A stretch of 64,000 nucleotides of DNA from Propionibacteriaceae bacterium (GTDB lineage: Bacteria > Actinomycetota > Actinomycetes > Propionibacteriales > Propionibacteriaceae), in assembly GCA_031285845.1 (NCBI GenBank), contig JAITVK010000023.1, positions 62,001 to 126,000 of the forward strand. The letters run 5' to 3'. Below, piece by piece: positions 54,837 through 63,150 of the stretch. Made by a program: the position numbers and the translations under genes. The notes beneath the pieces are model-generated. The model was given only the letters and a program-made list of their open reading frames with translations. It searched no databases and had not been told where the DNA came from. The stretch's first letter is position 1; every line of letters starts with the position of its first letter.

Positions 54837-55062
54837 CAATAGCTCCCTACATTGTCTAGCCCGGAGATCGGAACTCGACCTCGGGGAAAATGAGCTAGAA
54901 CTACACCGAACATTTATGATTCCATTTACATCCTATCGAATCGATAACAAGCGGGCGAGAACTCGTGCAACAAACTTGGTCCAGTCTGACCGCGCCGACC
55001 TTGGTTCACGAACCACGACACCAGCGGTGATGGGCATCGCGACCGCGCATGGGGTCGTCCGG
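54837..55062. other. Intergenic region between the secreted protein gene and hisD
   Basis: The region is AT-rich around 54895-54950 (CATTTATGATTCCATTTACA). It holds no convincing gene. It probably carries the promoter of the minus-strand secreted protein and of hisD. Confidence 0.4.
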
Positions 55063-55068
55063 TAAAAT
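55063..55068 (+). promoter_or_regulatory. Predicted -10 hexamer (TAAAAT) of hisD
   Basis: TAAAAT is followed by seven bases and the GTG of hisD, with no ribosome binding site. It predicts a leaderless his operon mRNA. Confidence 0.5.
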
Positions 55069-55075
55069 ACGGTTG

Positions 55076-56407
55076 GTGAGACTGATTGACTTCCGGGGCG
55101 TCGACAAGCGCGAATACGCGTCAAAGCTGCCGCGCGCCGAATTTGATGTGACGACGGCGATGGCGAGCGTCGCGCCGATCTGTCACGGTGTCCGCCAACG
55201 TGGTCAAGACGCGTTGCGCGAGTTCAGCCAACAGTTCGACCATGTGGTTCCGCTGTCGTTCCGGGTCGATCCGCAGATCATCGCTGATTGCGCGGCCAAC
55301 CTGGATCCACAACTGAAGGCGGCTTTCGTGACGTCGATCGAGCGTCGACGAGCCGTGGCGCGCGCTGAAGCTGACGTGCCTGATCGCGCCGTCGATCTTG
55401 GGCCAGGCGCGCGCGTCGACATTCGCTACGTCCCGGTCAGGCGGGTCGGCTTGTACGTTCCCGGGGGATTGGCGCCGCTGGCCTCCAGCGTCATCATGAA
55501 TGTGGTCCCAGCTCAAGTCGCCGGTGTGTCCAGCTTGGCGCTCGCCTCGCCTCCTGGCCCGAACGGGCTGCCGAACGCGTCCATTCTGGCGCTGTGTCAC
55601 ATGCTCGGGGTTGACGAGGTCTACGCCGTCGGTGGGGCCCAAGCGATCGCCATGTTCGCCTACGGCGTGGATGGATTGTGTGAACCGGTGGATATGATCA
55701 CTGGGCCGGGCAACATCTATGTGGTCGCAGCCAAACGCTTGGTCAAAGGCGTGGTCGGCATCGATTCCGAGGCTGGTCCGACGGAGATCGCCATCGTGGC
55801 CGACGACCAGGCGGATCCGCGCTTCGTGGCTGCCGACTTGATGAGCCAGGCCGAACATGATCCGAACGCCGCCGCCGTTCTGATCACTGATAGTCGCGCC
55901 CTGATCGACCAGGTGAGCGCCGAGTTGTCCAAGCAGGTCCACTCCACCGCTCATGCCGATCGGGTGCGTCAAGCCTTGAACGGACCGCAATCCGGCGCGA
56001 TTCTGGTGTCGGACATCGACGCCGCGATCGACGTCGCCAACGCCTACGCCGCCGAGCATCTGGAGATTCAGACAGCGTCGGCGAGTGAGCACGCCCGCCG
56101 GATCCACAACGCCGGTGCGGTGTTCGTCGGAGCGTACGCCCCGGTGTCGCTCGGCGACTACTCGGCCGGGTCGACCCACGTCTTGCCGACTTGCGGCACA
56201 GCCCGTCATTCCAGCGGCCTGACCGTTCGATCCTTCATGAAGACGATGCACGTCATCGCTTATGACGCGCTAGGCCTGGCTGAGGTGGCCGACGGTGTCG
56301 AGATCTTCGCTCAGGCGGAGAAGCTGCCTGCCCATGCCAACGCCATCGCGCAGCGCCAATCGAGCCGGGCCCAGTCGGGATCCGACGCCGCAAGCGGGTC
56401 GCGATGA
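55076..56407 (+). CDS. hisD: Histidinol dehydrogenase
   Basis: Last two oxidations of histidine synthesis, histidinol to histidine with two NAD (443 aa). It shows VGLYVPGGLAPLASSVIMNV, ALCHMLGVDEVYAVGGAQAI, VDMITGPGNIYVVAAKRLV and the zinc/active-site region SEAGPTEIAIVADD, AEHLEIQTAS. I start at GTG 55076 (VRLIDFRG), the usual family beginning; ATG 55049 is in frame upstream. It heads the hisDCBHA operon, and its stop overlaps hisC by ATGA. Confidence 0.95.
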   Translation: MRLIDFRGVDKREYASKLPRAEFDVTTAMASVAPICHGVRQRGQDALREFSQQFDHVVPLSFRVDPQIIADCAANLDPQLKAAFVTSIERRRAVARAEADVPDRAVDLGPGARVDIRYVPVRRVGLYVPGGLAPLASSVIMNVVPAQVAGVSSLALASPPGPNGLPNASILALCHMLGVDEVYAVGGAQAIAMFAYGVDGLCEPVDMITGPGNIYVVAAKRLVKGVVGIDSEAGPTEIAIVADDQADPRFVAADLMSQAEHDPNAAAVLITDSRALIDQVSAELSKQVHSTAHADRVRQALNGPQSGAILVSDIDAAIDVANAYAAEHLEIQTASASEHARRIHNAGAVFVGAYAPVSLGDYSAGSTHVLPTCGTARHSSGLTVRSFMKTMHVIAYDALGLAEVADGVEIFAQAEKLPAHANAIAQRQSSRAQSGSDAASGSR

Positions 56408-57510
56408 CTGCTTCACCCACCTGGGACGATCTGCCGCTGCGGCCTGAGTTGCGTCACGCTGAGCCGTACGGCGCGCCGCACCTGGATGTGCCGGTGTGTC
56501 TCAATGTCAACGAGAATCCGTACGCCCCACCGCCTGAGGTCCAGGCCGCGATCGTCGAAGCCGTCGCCGAGGTCGCGACCAGACTCAACCGCTATCCGGA
56601 TCGAGAAGCGGTCGAGCTGCGACGCCAGTTGGCGCGCTATCTCGGCTGCGGGCTGGAGATGGATCAAATGTGGGCGGCCAACGGTTCCAACGAGATCATG
56701 ATTCAGATCCTGACCGCGTTCGGCGGACCTGGTCGGTCGGTCCTCACCTTCTCGCCGAGCTATTCGATGTATCCCGAGTACGCTCGCGACACGCACACCG
56801 ACTACATCGAGGTCGCGCGGAACTCGGACTATCAGATCACTGCGATCTCGGCCCTAGCCGCGATTGAGCAGCATCGCCCTGATGTGGTTGTCATCGCCAA
56901 CCCGAACAACCCCACGGGGACAGTGACCGATGCGGACATCATCAAGCAGATCCTTGCCGAAGCTCCAGGCATGGTCGTCGTCGACGAGGCCTATCAGGAG
57001 TTCTCCTGTCTCGACTCGTCGCTGACCCAACTGCCGCGTCATCCCCGTCTGATCGTGACGCGGACGATGAGCAAGGCTTTCGCTTTCGCCGGTGGTCGCC
57101 TGGGGTACGCTGCTGCCGCCCCCGCCGTGATCGACGCCCTGCGCGTGGTACGCCTGCCGTACCATCTGAGCAGCGTGACCCAAGCCGTGGCTGTGGCGGC
57201 GTTGAACCACGCTGACCTGATGTTGGCTCAGGTCGAGCATCTGTGCCAGGTTCGCGATGTCGCGATCGAGCGCCTGCGTGGGCTCGGGTTGACCGTCGTC
57301 GACACGCAGGCCAACTTTTTCTTGTTCGGACCGTTCCATGATCGCGACGCGGTATGGGCTCAGTTGGTCGACCAGGGCGTGCTCGTACGAGCCACTGGAC
57401 CCGATCATTATCTGCGAGCCTGCGTCGGAACCGATGACGAGATGGAACTGTTCCACCGTGCCGTGGCCACTGTGGTCGCGTCGTCCACGAAAGGCGGATC
57501 ACCGCAATGA
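56404..57510 (+). CDS. hisC: Histidinol-phosphate aminotransferase
   Basis: PLP enzyme (368 aa) converting imidazole-acetol phosphate to histidinol phosphate. The N-terminus has the specific LNVNENPYAPP. The PLP site is RTMSKAFAFAGGRLGYA, where the lysine forms the Schiff base. IANPNNPTGTVT and YQITAI loops are conserved. Translation is coupled to hisD and hisB by four-base overlaps. Confidence 0.95.
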   Translation: MTASPTWDDLPLRPELRHAEPYGAPHLDVPVCLNVNENPYAPPPEVQAAIVEAVAEVATRLNRYPDREAVELRRQLARYLGCGLEMDQMWAANGSNEIMIQILTAFGGPGRSVLTFSPSYSMYPEYARDTHTDYIEVARNSDYQITAISALAAIEQHRPDVVVIANPNNPTGTVTDADIIKQILAEAPGMVVVDEAYQEFSCLDSSLTQLPRHPRLIVTRTMSKAFAFAGGRLGYAAAAPAVIDALRVVRLPYHLSSVTQAVAVAALNHADLMLAQVEHLCQVRDVAIERLRGLGLTVVDTQANFFLFGPFHDRDAVWAQLVDQGVLVRATGPDHYLRACVGTDDEMELFHRAVATVVASSTKGGSPQ

Positions 57511-58115
57511 ACCGAGTCGCGAGCCTGAAGCGAACCACGTCTGAGTCCACCATCGCGGTGTCCATCGACCTCGATGGCCAAGGACAGTCGTCGATCAACA
57601 CTGGCGTGGGCTTCTATGATCACATGCTGACCGCGCTGAGTCGTCACTCCCTGATCGACATGGACATTCACGCCGAAGGCGACCTCCACATCGATGGCCA
57701 TCATGTCGTCGAGGACACTGCCATCACCCTGGGTCAGGCCATCGACACCGCCTTGGGGGATCGTCGCGGCGTCTCCCGTTTTGGCCAGGCCACCATCCCG
57801 CTGGACGAGTCTCTGGCCAGTTGTGTGGTCGATCTGTCCGGACGTGGTTTCGCCGTCTGTTCGGGTGAACCCGACGCGCAGGTCTATGCCCGGATCGGCG
57901 GCAGTGGCGTGCCGTACCAAGGTTCGATGACCGCCCACGTGGTCCAGTCTTTGGCGCTGAACGCCAAGGCCTGTGTCCACCTGACCTTGCTCGCCGGACG
58001 CGACCCCCATCACATCGTCGAAGCCCAATTCAAGGCGTTGGCTCGCGCGCTTCGCTTCGCGGTCGAACTCGACCCCAGGGTGACTGAAGTGCCGTCGACT
58101 AAGGGCTCACTGTGA
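57507..58115 (+). CDS. hisB: Imidazoleglycerol-phosphate dehydratase
   Basis: Sixth step of the pathway, a metal-dependent dehydratase (202 aa) of two repeated halves. The metal histidines are in GVGFYDHMLTALSRHSL and HIDGHHVVEDTAITLG in the first half, and HVVQSLALNAKACVHLT with DPHHIVEAQFKALAR in the second. The phosphatase domain found in enterobacterial HisB is absent, as in other actinobacteria. Overlap of four bases links it to hisH. Confidence 0.95.
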   Translation: MNRVASLKRTTSESTIAVSIDLDGQGQSSINTGVGFYDHMLTALSRHSLIDMDIHAEGDLHIDGHHVVEDTAITLGQAIDTALGDRRGVSRFGQATIPLDESLASCVVDLSGRGFAVCSGEPDAQVYARIGGSGVPYQGSMTAHVVQSLALNAKACVHLTLLAGRDPHHIVEAQFKALARALRFAVELDPRVTEVPSTKGSL

Positions 58116-58729
58116 CCCGGATCGTCGTCCTCGACTACGGCTCGGGCAACATCCACTCAGTGGTCTCGGCACTGTCCAACACGGGAGCCGAGGTCGTCTT
58201 GAGCGCTGATCCTCGGATCGCCGCCGCCGCCGATGGACTGGTGGTGCCTGGTGTCGGAGCTTTCGCCGCCTGCATGGAACAGTTGCGCGCCGTCGACGCT
58301 GATCAGATCATCACTGAGCGGATCGCGGCCGGTGGCCCGGTGTTGGGGATCTGTGTCGGCCATCAGATCCTGTTCTCTCAAGGGGTCGAACATGGGGTTC
58401 CCACTCCCGGATTGGGCGTATATCCCGGCGTAGTCGCTCAACTGACGACACCACGGGTTCCCCACATGGGATGGAACGAGGTGTCACCCAATCCGCAGTC
58501 ACAGTTTTTCACCGTCGCCCGACGCTACTATTTCGTCCATTCGTACGCCGCGCTGAACCGGAGCGACTGCCCAGTCGACGCAGCCGTGGCCTGGACCAAT
58601 CATGACGGCGTCGACTTGGTGGCGGCGGTCGAACATGGCCCGGTGGTGTCCACTCAGTTCCATCCGGAGAAATCTGGATCGGTCGGGTTGGGTTTCTTGA
58701 GATCTTGGGTGAGGAGTGTGCGATCCTGA
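58112..58729 (+). CDS. hisH: Imidazole glycerol phosphate synthase glutaminase subunit
   Basis: Class I glutamine amidotransferase subunit (205 aa) that feeds ammonia to HisF. The catalytic cysteine is Cys81 in GICVGHQIL, and the His/Glu pair is in STQFHPEKSG. The start is GTG 58112, inside the hisB stop. It normally works with HisF, which does not follow in this operon. Its stop overlaps the hisA start by TGATG. Confidence 0.94.
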   Translation: MTRIVVLDYGSGNIHSVVSALSNTGAEVVLSADPRIAAAADGLVVPGVGAFAACMEQLRAVDADQIITERIAAGGPVLGICVGHQILFSQGVEHGVPTPGLGVYPGVVAQLTTPRVPHMGWNEVSPNPQSQFFTVARRYYFVHSYAALNRSDCPVDAAVAWTNHDGVDLVAAVEHGPVVSTQFHPEKSGSVGLGFLRSWVRSVRS

Positions 58730-59475
58730 TGCCTGCGTTGACGATCATCCCGGCGGTCGACATCCAGTACGGCCGCGCTGTCCAGTTGACCCGTGGAGTC
58801 TCTTCCAGCGAGAAAGTCTTCGGCGACCCGCTGGAGATGGCGCTGCGCTGGCAGTCAGCTGGAGCCCAGTGGCTGCATGTAGTCGATCTGGACGCCGCCT
58901 TCTCGCGCGGCTCCAACTCCGACCAGATCGCTCAGATCGTGGCCAAGACCCAGCTGAACGTCGAAGTCACCGGCGGGATTCGCGACGACGCGACCCTTCA
59001 GGCCGCACTCGACACCGGATGTGCCCGGGTCAACATCGGCACGGCTGCGGTCGAGAATCCGACCTGGTGCGACCAGATGATCGCCACTCATGGCGACAAA
59101 GTGGCCGTGGCCATCGACGTGGCAGGCGAGTCGTTGGCCACCCGAGGGTGGACCAAGACCGAAGGCGACCTCTGGCCCTTGGTCGAACGGTTGAACCGCG
59201 CCGGGTGCTCCCGTCTGGTCGTGACGGACACTCAAGTCGATGGTACGCTGACCGGGGTCAATGTGGCCTTGCTGGAAGCGGTGTGCGCTCGTACGTCCGC
59301 TGCCGTGGTCGCTTCAGGGGGAGTCTCGAGTGCCGACGACGTGGCAGCCCTGGCCACGCTGGTCGATCGCGGGTTGGACGCCGTCATCATCGGCACGGCG
59401 CTCTACGTCGGGCAGATCACCATGGAGCAGGCGTTGCGAGCCGCTGAAATCGGCGTCGAACAGATCAAGCGCTAA
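58729..59475 (+). CDS. hisA: HisA/PriA-type phosphoribosyl isomerase
   Basis: TIM-barrel isomerase (248 aa) for ProFAR. It shows IIPAVDIQYGRAVQLTRG with the first catalytic aspartate, VVDLDAAF, VEVTGGIRD and VVTDTQVDGTLTG with the second aspartate. In actinobacteria the homolog PriA also does the TrpF step of tryptophan synthesis when trpF is absent; the sequence here has PriA-like features, but dual activity cannot be read from it. I start at ATG 58729, which overlaps the hisH stop. Confidence 0.92.
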   Translation: MPALTIIPAVDIQYGRAVQLTRGVSSSEKVFGDPLEMALRWQSAGAQWLHVVDLDAAFSRGSNSDQIAQIVAKTQLNVEVTGGIRDDATLQAALDTGCARVNIGTAAVENPTWCDQMIATHGDKVAVAIDVAGESLATRGWTKTEGDLWPLVERLNRAGCSRLVVTDTQVDGTLTGVNVALLEAVCARTSAAVVASGGVSSADDVAALATLVDRGLDAVIIGTALYVGQITMEQALRAAEIGVEQIKR

Positions 59476-59505
59476 AGTTGGAAGGCGCAGAAAGAAGGTT
59501 GAACT

Positions 59506-60276
59506 ATGAGCGGACACTCCAAGTGGGCGACGACGAAGCACAAGAAGGCGGCGATTGACGCCAAACGAGGCAAGTTGTTCGCGAAGTTGATCAAGAACAT
59601 TGAAGTCGCGGCCAAGGTCGGTGGGGGAGACCCGTCCGGCAACCCGACGTTGTACGACGCGATCCAGAAGGCGAAGAAGACCTCGGTCCCAGCGGACAAC
59701 ATCGATCGCGCCGTCAAGCGCGGATCAGGCGCCGAATCCGGTGGCGCGGACTGGATCAACATCACCTATGAAGCCTATGGACCAGCCGGTGTGGCGATCC
59801 TGATCGAGTGTTTGACCGACAATCGGAACCGCTCGGCCTCTGAGGTACGAATCGCGGTCACCCGCAATGGTGGAACGATGGCCGACGTCGGTTCTGTGGC
59901 GCGCCTGTTCTCTCGTAAAGGCATCGTCTCAGTCGCGAAGACCCAAGATGGCAAGCAGATCACCGAGTTGGATCTGATGGAGGCGACCTTGGAGTCGGAT
60001 CCGGAGTCGATCAACGACGAGGGCGACACCTTCGAGGTGGTTTGCGATCCAGCCAAGCTGGTCGAGGTTCGTACGGCGGTTCAAGACGCGGGTATTGACT
60101 ACGAGTCAGCCGACATCGCCTTCCAACCCTCCTTCACCTCCCCGATCACCGACGCGGAGACCGCGCGCAAGCTCTACAAGATCCTGGACGCGCTGGATGA
60201 CTGCGACGACGTCCAGGATGTCTATTCCAACGAGGATGTCTCCCCCGAGGTGGAGGCCGAACTCGACGAGGACTGA
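59506..60276 (+). CDS. YebC/PmpR family DNA-binding regulator
   Basis: A 256-residue protein of the widespread YebC (TACO1) family, which binds DNA or ribosomes and acts as a regulator or translation aid for proline stretches. It starts [20 protein letters not shown], then [20 protein letters not shown], the canonical N-terminal signature. [20 protein letters not shown] and [19 protein letters not shown] follow. It often lies beside ruvC, as here. An AGAAAGAAGG stretch precedes the ATG. Confidence 0.95.
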   Translation: MSGHSKWATTKHKKAAIDAKRGKLFAKLIKNIEVAAKVGGGDPSGNPTLYDAIQKAKKTSVPADNIDRAVKRGSGAESGGADWINITYEAYGPAGVAILIECLTDNRNRSASEVRIAVTRNGGTMADVGSVARLFSRKGIVSVAKTQDGKQITELDLMEATLESDPESINDEGDTFEVVCDPAKLVEVRTAVQDAGIDYESADIAFQPSFTSPITDAETARKLYKILDALDDCDDVQDVYSNEDVSPEVEAELDED

Positions 60277-60341
60277 TCCGCAGCCAACCACCCGGACTGA
60301 CGGCGCGGCGACCACCAACCTCGCCGATGAGCGACTATCAT

Positions 60342-60357
60342 CCGAACAGGTGTTCTA
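60342..60357. promoter_or_regulatory. LexA-binding SOS box upstream of ruvC
   Basis: CCGAACAGGTGTTCTA contains GAAC AGGT GTTC, the palindromic SOS core with the four-base spacer. TATCAT (60336-60341) lies directly upstream as a possible -10 element. The box predicts damage-induced ruvCAB, and ruvC starts 18 bases downstream. Confidence 0.75.
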
Positions 60358-60375
60358 TCGCGGGTAGGAGGCGTC

Positions 60376-60942
60376 ATGAGAGTGCTCGGGGTCGACCCAG
60401 GTCTGACCCGATGTGGCGTCGGCGTCATTGATGGCAGTCCTGGCCGCGCTAGCCTGATCGAGGCTGGCGTCATCCGAACCTCGCCCGAGTCCCAGACCGC
60501 CGTACGACTGCTGGCCATCGAAGAAGGACTGGAACGCTGGGTCGCGGCCCACCATCCCGAGGTCGTCGCGATCGAACGGGTCTTCGCGCAGCACAATCTG
60601 ATGACCGTGGTGGGCACGGCCCAGGCCGCCGGGGTGGCGATGTTGGTCGCGGCCCGTCATGGACTTGAGGTCTTTCAACACACTCCGTCCGAAGTGAAAG
60701 CGGCCATCACCGGCTCCGGACGGGCCGACAAAGCCCAGGTCGGTCTCATGGTGGCGCGCGTGCTCCATTTGGACTCGGCCCCGAAACCGGCTGACGCGGC
60801 CGACGCGGTCGCGCTCGCCATCTGTCATTCATGGCGTGGCGCCACCCAAGCGGTCTGGCGCGACGCAGCCGAACGGGCGCGTGGCCAAGGCCGCGGGTCG
60901 GCGGCGACCAGTTCGCTCCAAGCGAGGGAGGCGGTTAGATGA
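60376..60942 (+). CDS. ruvC: Holliday junction resolvase RuvC
   Basis: Endonuclease (188 aa) that cuts Holliday junctions. It shows [17 protein letters not shown] (first metal aspartate), [20 protein letters not shown] and [19 protein letters not shown], with the final catalytic acids in [21 protein letters not shown] site is seven bases before the ATG. Its stop overlaps ruvA by ATGA, so ruvCAB is one unit behind an SOS box. Confidence 0.95.
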   Translation: MRVLGVDPGLTRCGVGVIDGSPGRASLIEAGVIRTSPESQTAVRLLAIEEGLERWVAAHHPEVVAIERVFAQHNLMTVVGTAQAAGVAMLVAARHGLEVFQHTPSEVKAAITGSGRADKAQVGLMVARVLHLDSAPKPADAADAVALAICHSWRGATQAVWRDAAERARGQGRGSAATSSLQAREAVR

Positions 60943-61532
60943 TCACCCAGTTGACCGGGCAGGTGGTGGACATTCGTCCCACCGCAGTGACGTTGGACGT
61001 CGGCGGGGTCGGCTTCTGGCTCGGCTGCACTCCAGCCACGGTCGCTGGCCTGCGCCTGAATCAGACGGCGACCGTGTTCACGCATTTGGCCGTACGCGAA
61101 GACGCACTGACCTTGTATGGCTTCGCTTCGCCGCTGGAGCGCGAGGCGTTCGTTCTGGTTCAATCGGTGTCAGGCATCGGACCGAAGTTGGCGCTGGCGA
61201 TTGTGGCTCACTTGAGTCCCGATCAGTTGGCGCAGGCGATCTCCACTCAAAACTTGGCGGCCTTGTCCGGGGTGCCTGGCGTCGGCAAGAAGACCGCTGA
61301 ACGTTTGGTGCTCGAACTGCGTGACAAAGCCACCGGTTTGGCCGGTCAATCCACGCCGTCCGCCCCCAGCGGGCTGGGGTGGCGCGACCAGGTGGTCACC
61401 GGATTGGTCGGATTGGGCTACTCCGTCAAAGACGCTGAGCGCGCTTGGGAGGCGGTTGAGACCAGCGATGACGCGACCGGGTCAGTCTCGGCGGCGATGA
61501 AGGCCGCACTACGAGCCTTGGCGAAGAGGTGA
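60939..61532 (+). CDS. ruvA: Holliday junction DNA helicase subunit RuvA
   Basis: Tetrameric junction-binding subunit (197 aa). The N-terminal OB fold starts [20 protein letters not shown]. Two helix-hairpin-helix motifs ([40 protein letters not shown]) contact the junction. The acidic-pin region lies between them and the C-terminal domain III that binds RuvB. Confidence 0.95.
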   Translation: MITQLTGQVVDIRPTAVTLDVGGVGFWLGCTPATVAGLRLNQTATVFTHLAVREDALTLYGFASPLEREAFVLVQSVSGIGPKLALAIVAHLSPDQLAQAISTQNLAALSGVPGVGKKTAERLVLELRDKATGLAGQSTPSAPSGLGWRDQVVTGLVGLGYSVKDAERAWEAVETSDDATGSVSAAMKAALRALAKR

Positions 61533-61533
61533 G

Positions 61534-62574
61534 ATGACCGACTCAGCTTCGCGAAGTGACCGCGCCACCCTCGATCCGACGCCGCAACCTGACGACGTGG
61601 CGGTCGAATCCGCGCTGCGACCGGCGGATCTGTCCCAATTCGTCGGCCAGCCGCGCGTCGTCGACCAACTGGACCTGCTGCTCAACGCGGCTCGACACCG
61701 CGGCGCGGTTCCCGATCACGTGTTGCTGTCTGGGCCGCCGGGATTGGGCAAGACCACCTTGGCCATGATCATCGCCAATGAGATGTCCGCGCCCCTGCGG
61801 ATAAGTTCGGGTCCGGCGATTCAACACGCCGGGGATCTGGCGGCGATTCTGTCTGGCCTGACCGCCGGAGAGGTTTTTTTCCTGGACGAGATTCATCGGA
61901 TGTCCCGTCCGGCCGAAGAGATGCTGTATCTGGCGATGGAGGATTTCCGCGTCGACGTCGTGGTCGGCAAAGGTCCCGGCGCGACAGCGATTCCGCTGGA
62001 GATTCCGCCGTTCACCTTGGTGGGCGCCACGACTCGGGTCGGTCTGCTGCCTGGGCCGTTGCGTGACCGCTTCGGCTTCACCGCTCAGCTGGACTACTAC
62101 GACCAGGACACGTTGACACAGATCGTGACCAGGTCGGCCGATGTGCTCGACATTGAGTTGCGGGCCAGCGCGGCTGAGGTGATCGCGTCCCGTTCGCGTG
62201 GGACGCCTCGAATCGCCAATCGGCTGCTACGTCGGGTGCGTGACTTCGCTCAAGTGCGGCGCAGCGGCCTCGTCGACGCCGCCACCGCGACCGCCGCGCT
62301 CGACCTGTTCGAAGTCGATCCGCTGGGCCTGGACCGGTTGGATCGAGCGGTGTTGGACGCGGTCTGCCGGAAGTTCAGTGGTGGTCCGGTGGGGCTGTCC
62401 ACCTTGGCGATCGCAGTCGCCGAAGAGGCCGAGACTGTCGCCGAAGTGGCCGAACCCTTCCTGGTTCGGCTCGGGTTCTTGATGCGCACTCCGCGCGGTC
62501 GGGTGGCCACCCCGGCTGGTTTCGCTCACATCGGGGCCACCCCGCCTGCGGGACAGATGGGACTTTTTTCCTAA
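61534..62574 (+). CDS. ruvB: Holliday junction branch migration ATPase RuvB
   Basis: AAA+ motor (346 aa) driving branch migration with RuvA. Walker A is [15 protein letters not shown] and Walker B is [12 protein letters not shown]. The sensor and C-terminal winged helix ([37 protein letters not shown]) are complete. It starts one base after the ruvA stop and ends 80 bases before yajC, with a TAGTCT hexamer (62613-62618) that could start the yajC-secD transcript. Confidence 0.97.
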   Translation: MTDSASRSDRATLDPTPQPDDVAVESALRPADLSQFVGQPRVVDQLDLLLNAARHRGAVPDHVLLSGPPGLGKTTLAMIIANEMSAPLRISSGPAIQHAGDLAAILSGLTAGEVFFLDEIHRMSRPAEEMLYLAMEDFRVDVVVGKGPGATAIPLEIPPFTLVGATTRVGLLPGPLRDRFGFTAQLDYYDQDTLTQIVTRSADVLDIELRASAAEVIASRSRGTPRIANRLLRRVRDFAQVRRSGLVDAATATAALDLFEVDPLGLDRLDRAVLDAVCRKFSGGPVGLSTLAIAVAEEAETVAEVAEPFLVRLGFLMRTPRGRVATPAGFAHIGATPPAGQMGLFS

Positions 62575-62654
62575 AACCTAGGGTCGATTCTGCTTTCCTT
62601 GCCCAGTCACGCTAGTCTTGGTGAGGTTATTCATCGAGTCGTACGGAGTGAACT

Positions 62655-63137
62655 ATGGGTTGGGAAATGATTGGGATCCTCGTGATCTTTGGGGTGGCGA
62701 TGTACTTCCTCATGATCCGACCAGCTAAAAAGCAACAGCAGAAGCAGCAAGAGATGATGAACTCTCTTGAGGTCGGGTCGCGGGTCATGCTTGGTTCGGG
62801 CATCTACGGGACCATTCGCCACTTGGGCGAGAAGCAGGCCGTCATCGAAATCTCTCCTGGAGTGGATCTGACGATCTTGCGCCAGGCTATTCGTGGCGCG
62901 GTCGCTCCCGACGAGGAAGAGTTCGAGTACGCCGACGAGGCGAGCCAATCGCCTGAGGCCGACGACGCCAACATGCAGGATTTCGAAGCCGATGTGGCCG
63001 CGGTGTCGCAGGAGGATTCCCCCTTCGCTCCTTCAGACAACGCTGGGCTGCCGATCGATGGCGCCGAACCGACCACGGACACCGACACTGGAGCAGCCGA
63101 CACCACGGGTGACTCCAAGGATCAAGACAAAAAGTAA
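62655..63137 (+). CDS. yajC: Preprotein translocase subunit YajC
   Basis: Small accessory subunit of the SecDF translocase (160 aa). One N-terminal membrane helix (IGILVIFGVAMYFLMIRP), then a cytoplasmic domain starting AKKQQQKQQEMMNSLEVGSR with GSGIYGTIRHLGEKQAVIEI. The C-terminal 65 residues are an acidic tail (DDANMQDFEADVAAVSQEDS) longer than the core family. A GGAG lies upstream. It is cotranscribed with secD. Confidence 0.93.
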   Translation: MGWEMIGILVIFGVAMYFLMIRPAKKQQQKQQEMMNSLEVGSRVMLGSGIYGTIRHLGEKQAVIEISPGVDLTILRQAIRGAVAPDEEEFEYADEASQSPEADDANMQDFEADVAAVSQEDSPFAPSDNAGLPIDGAEPTTDTDTGAADTTGDSKDQDKK

Positions 63138-63150
63138 GTAGGGGGACGCT

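Noticed and set aside
55121..56251. A 376-residue minus-strand frame over hisD
   Set aside because: It is the antisense of a well-recognised hisD and resembles no protein family.
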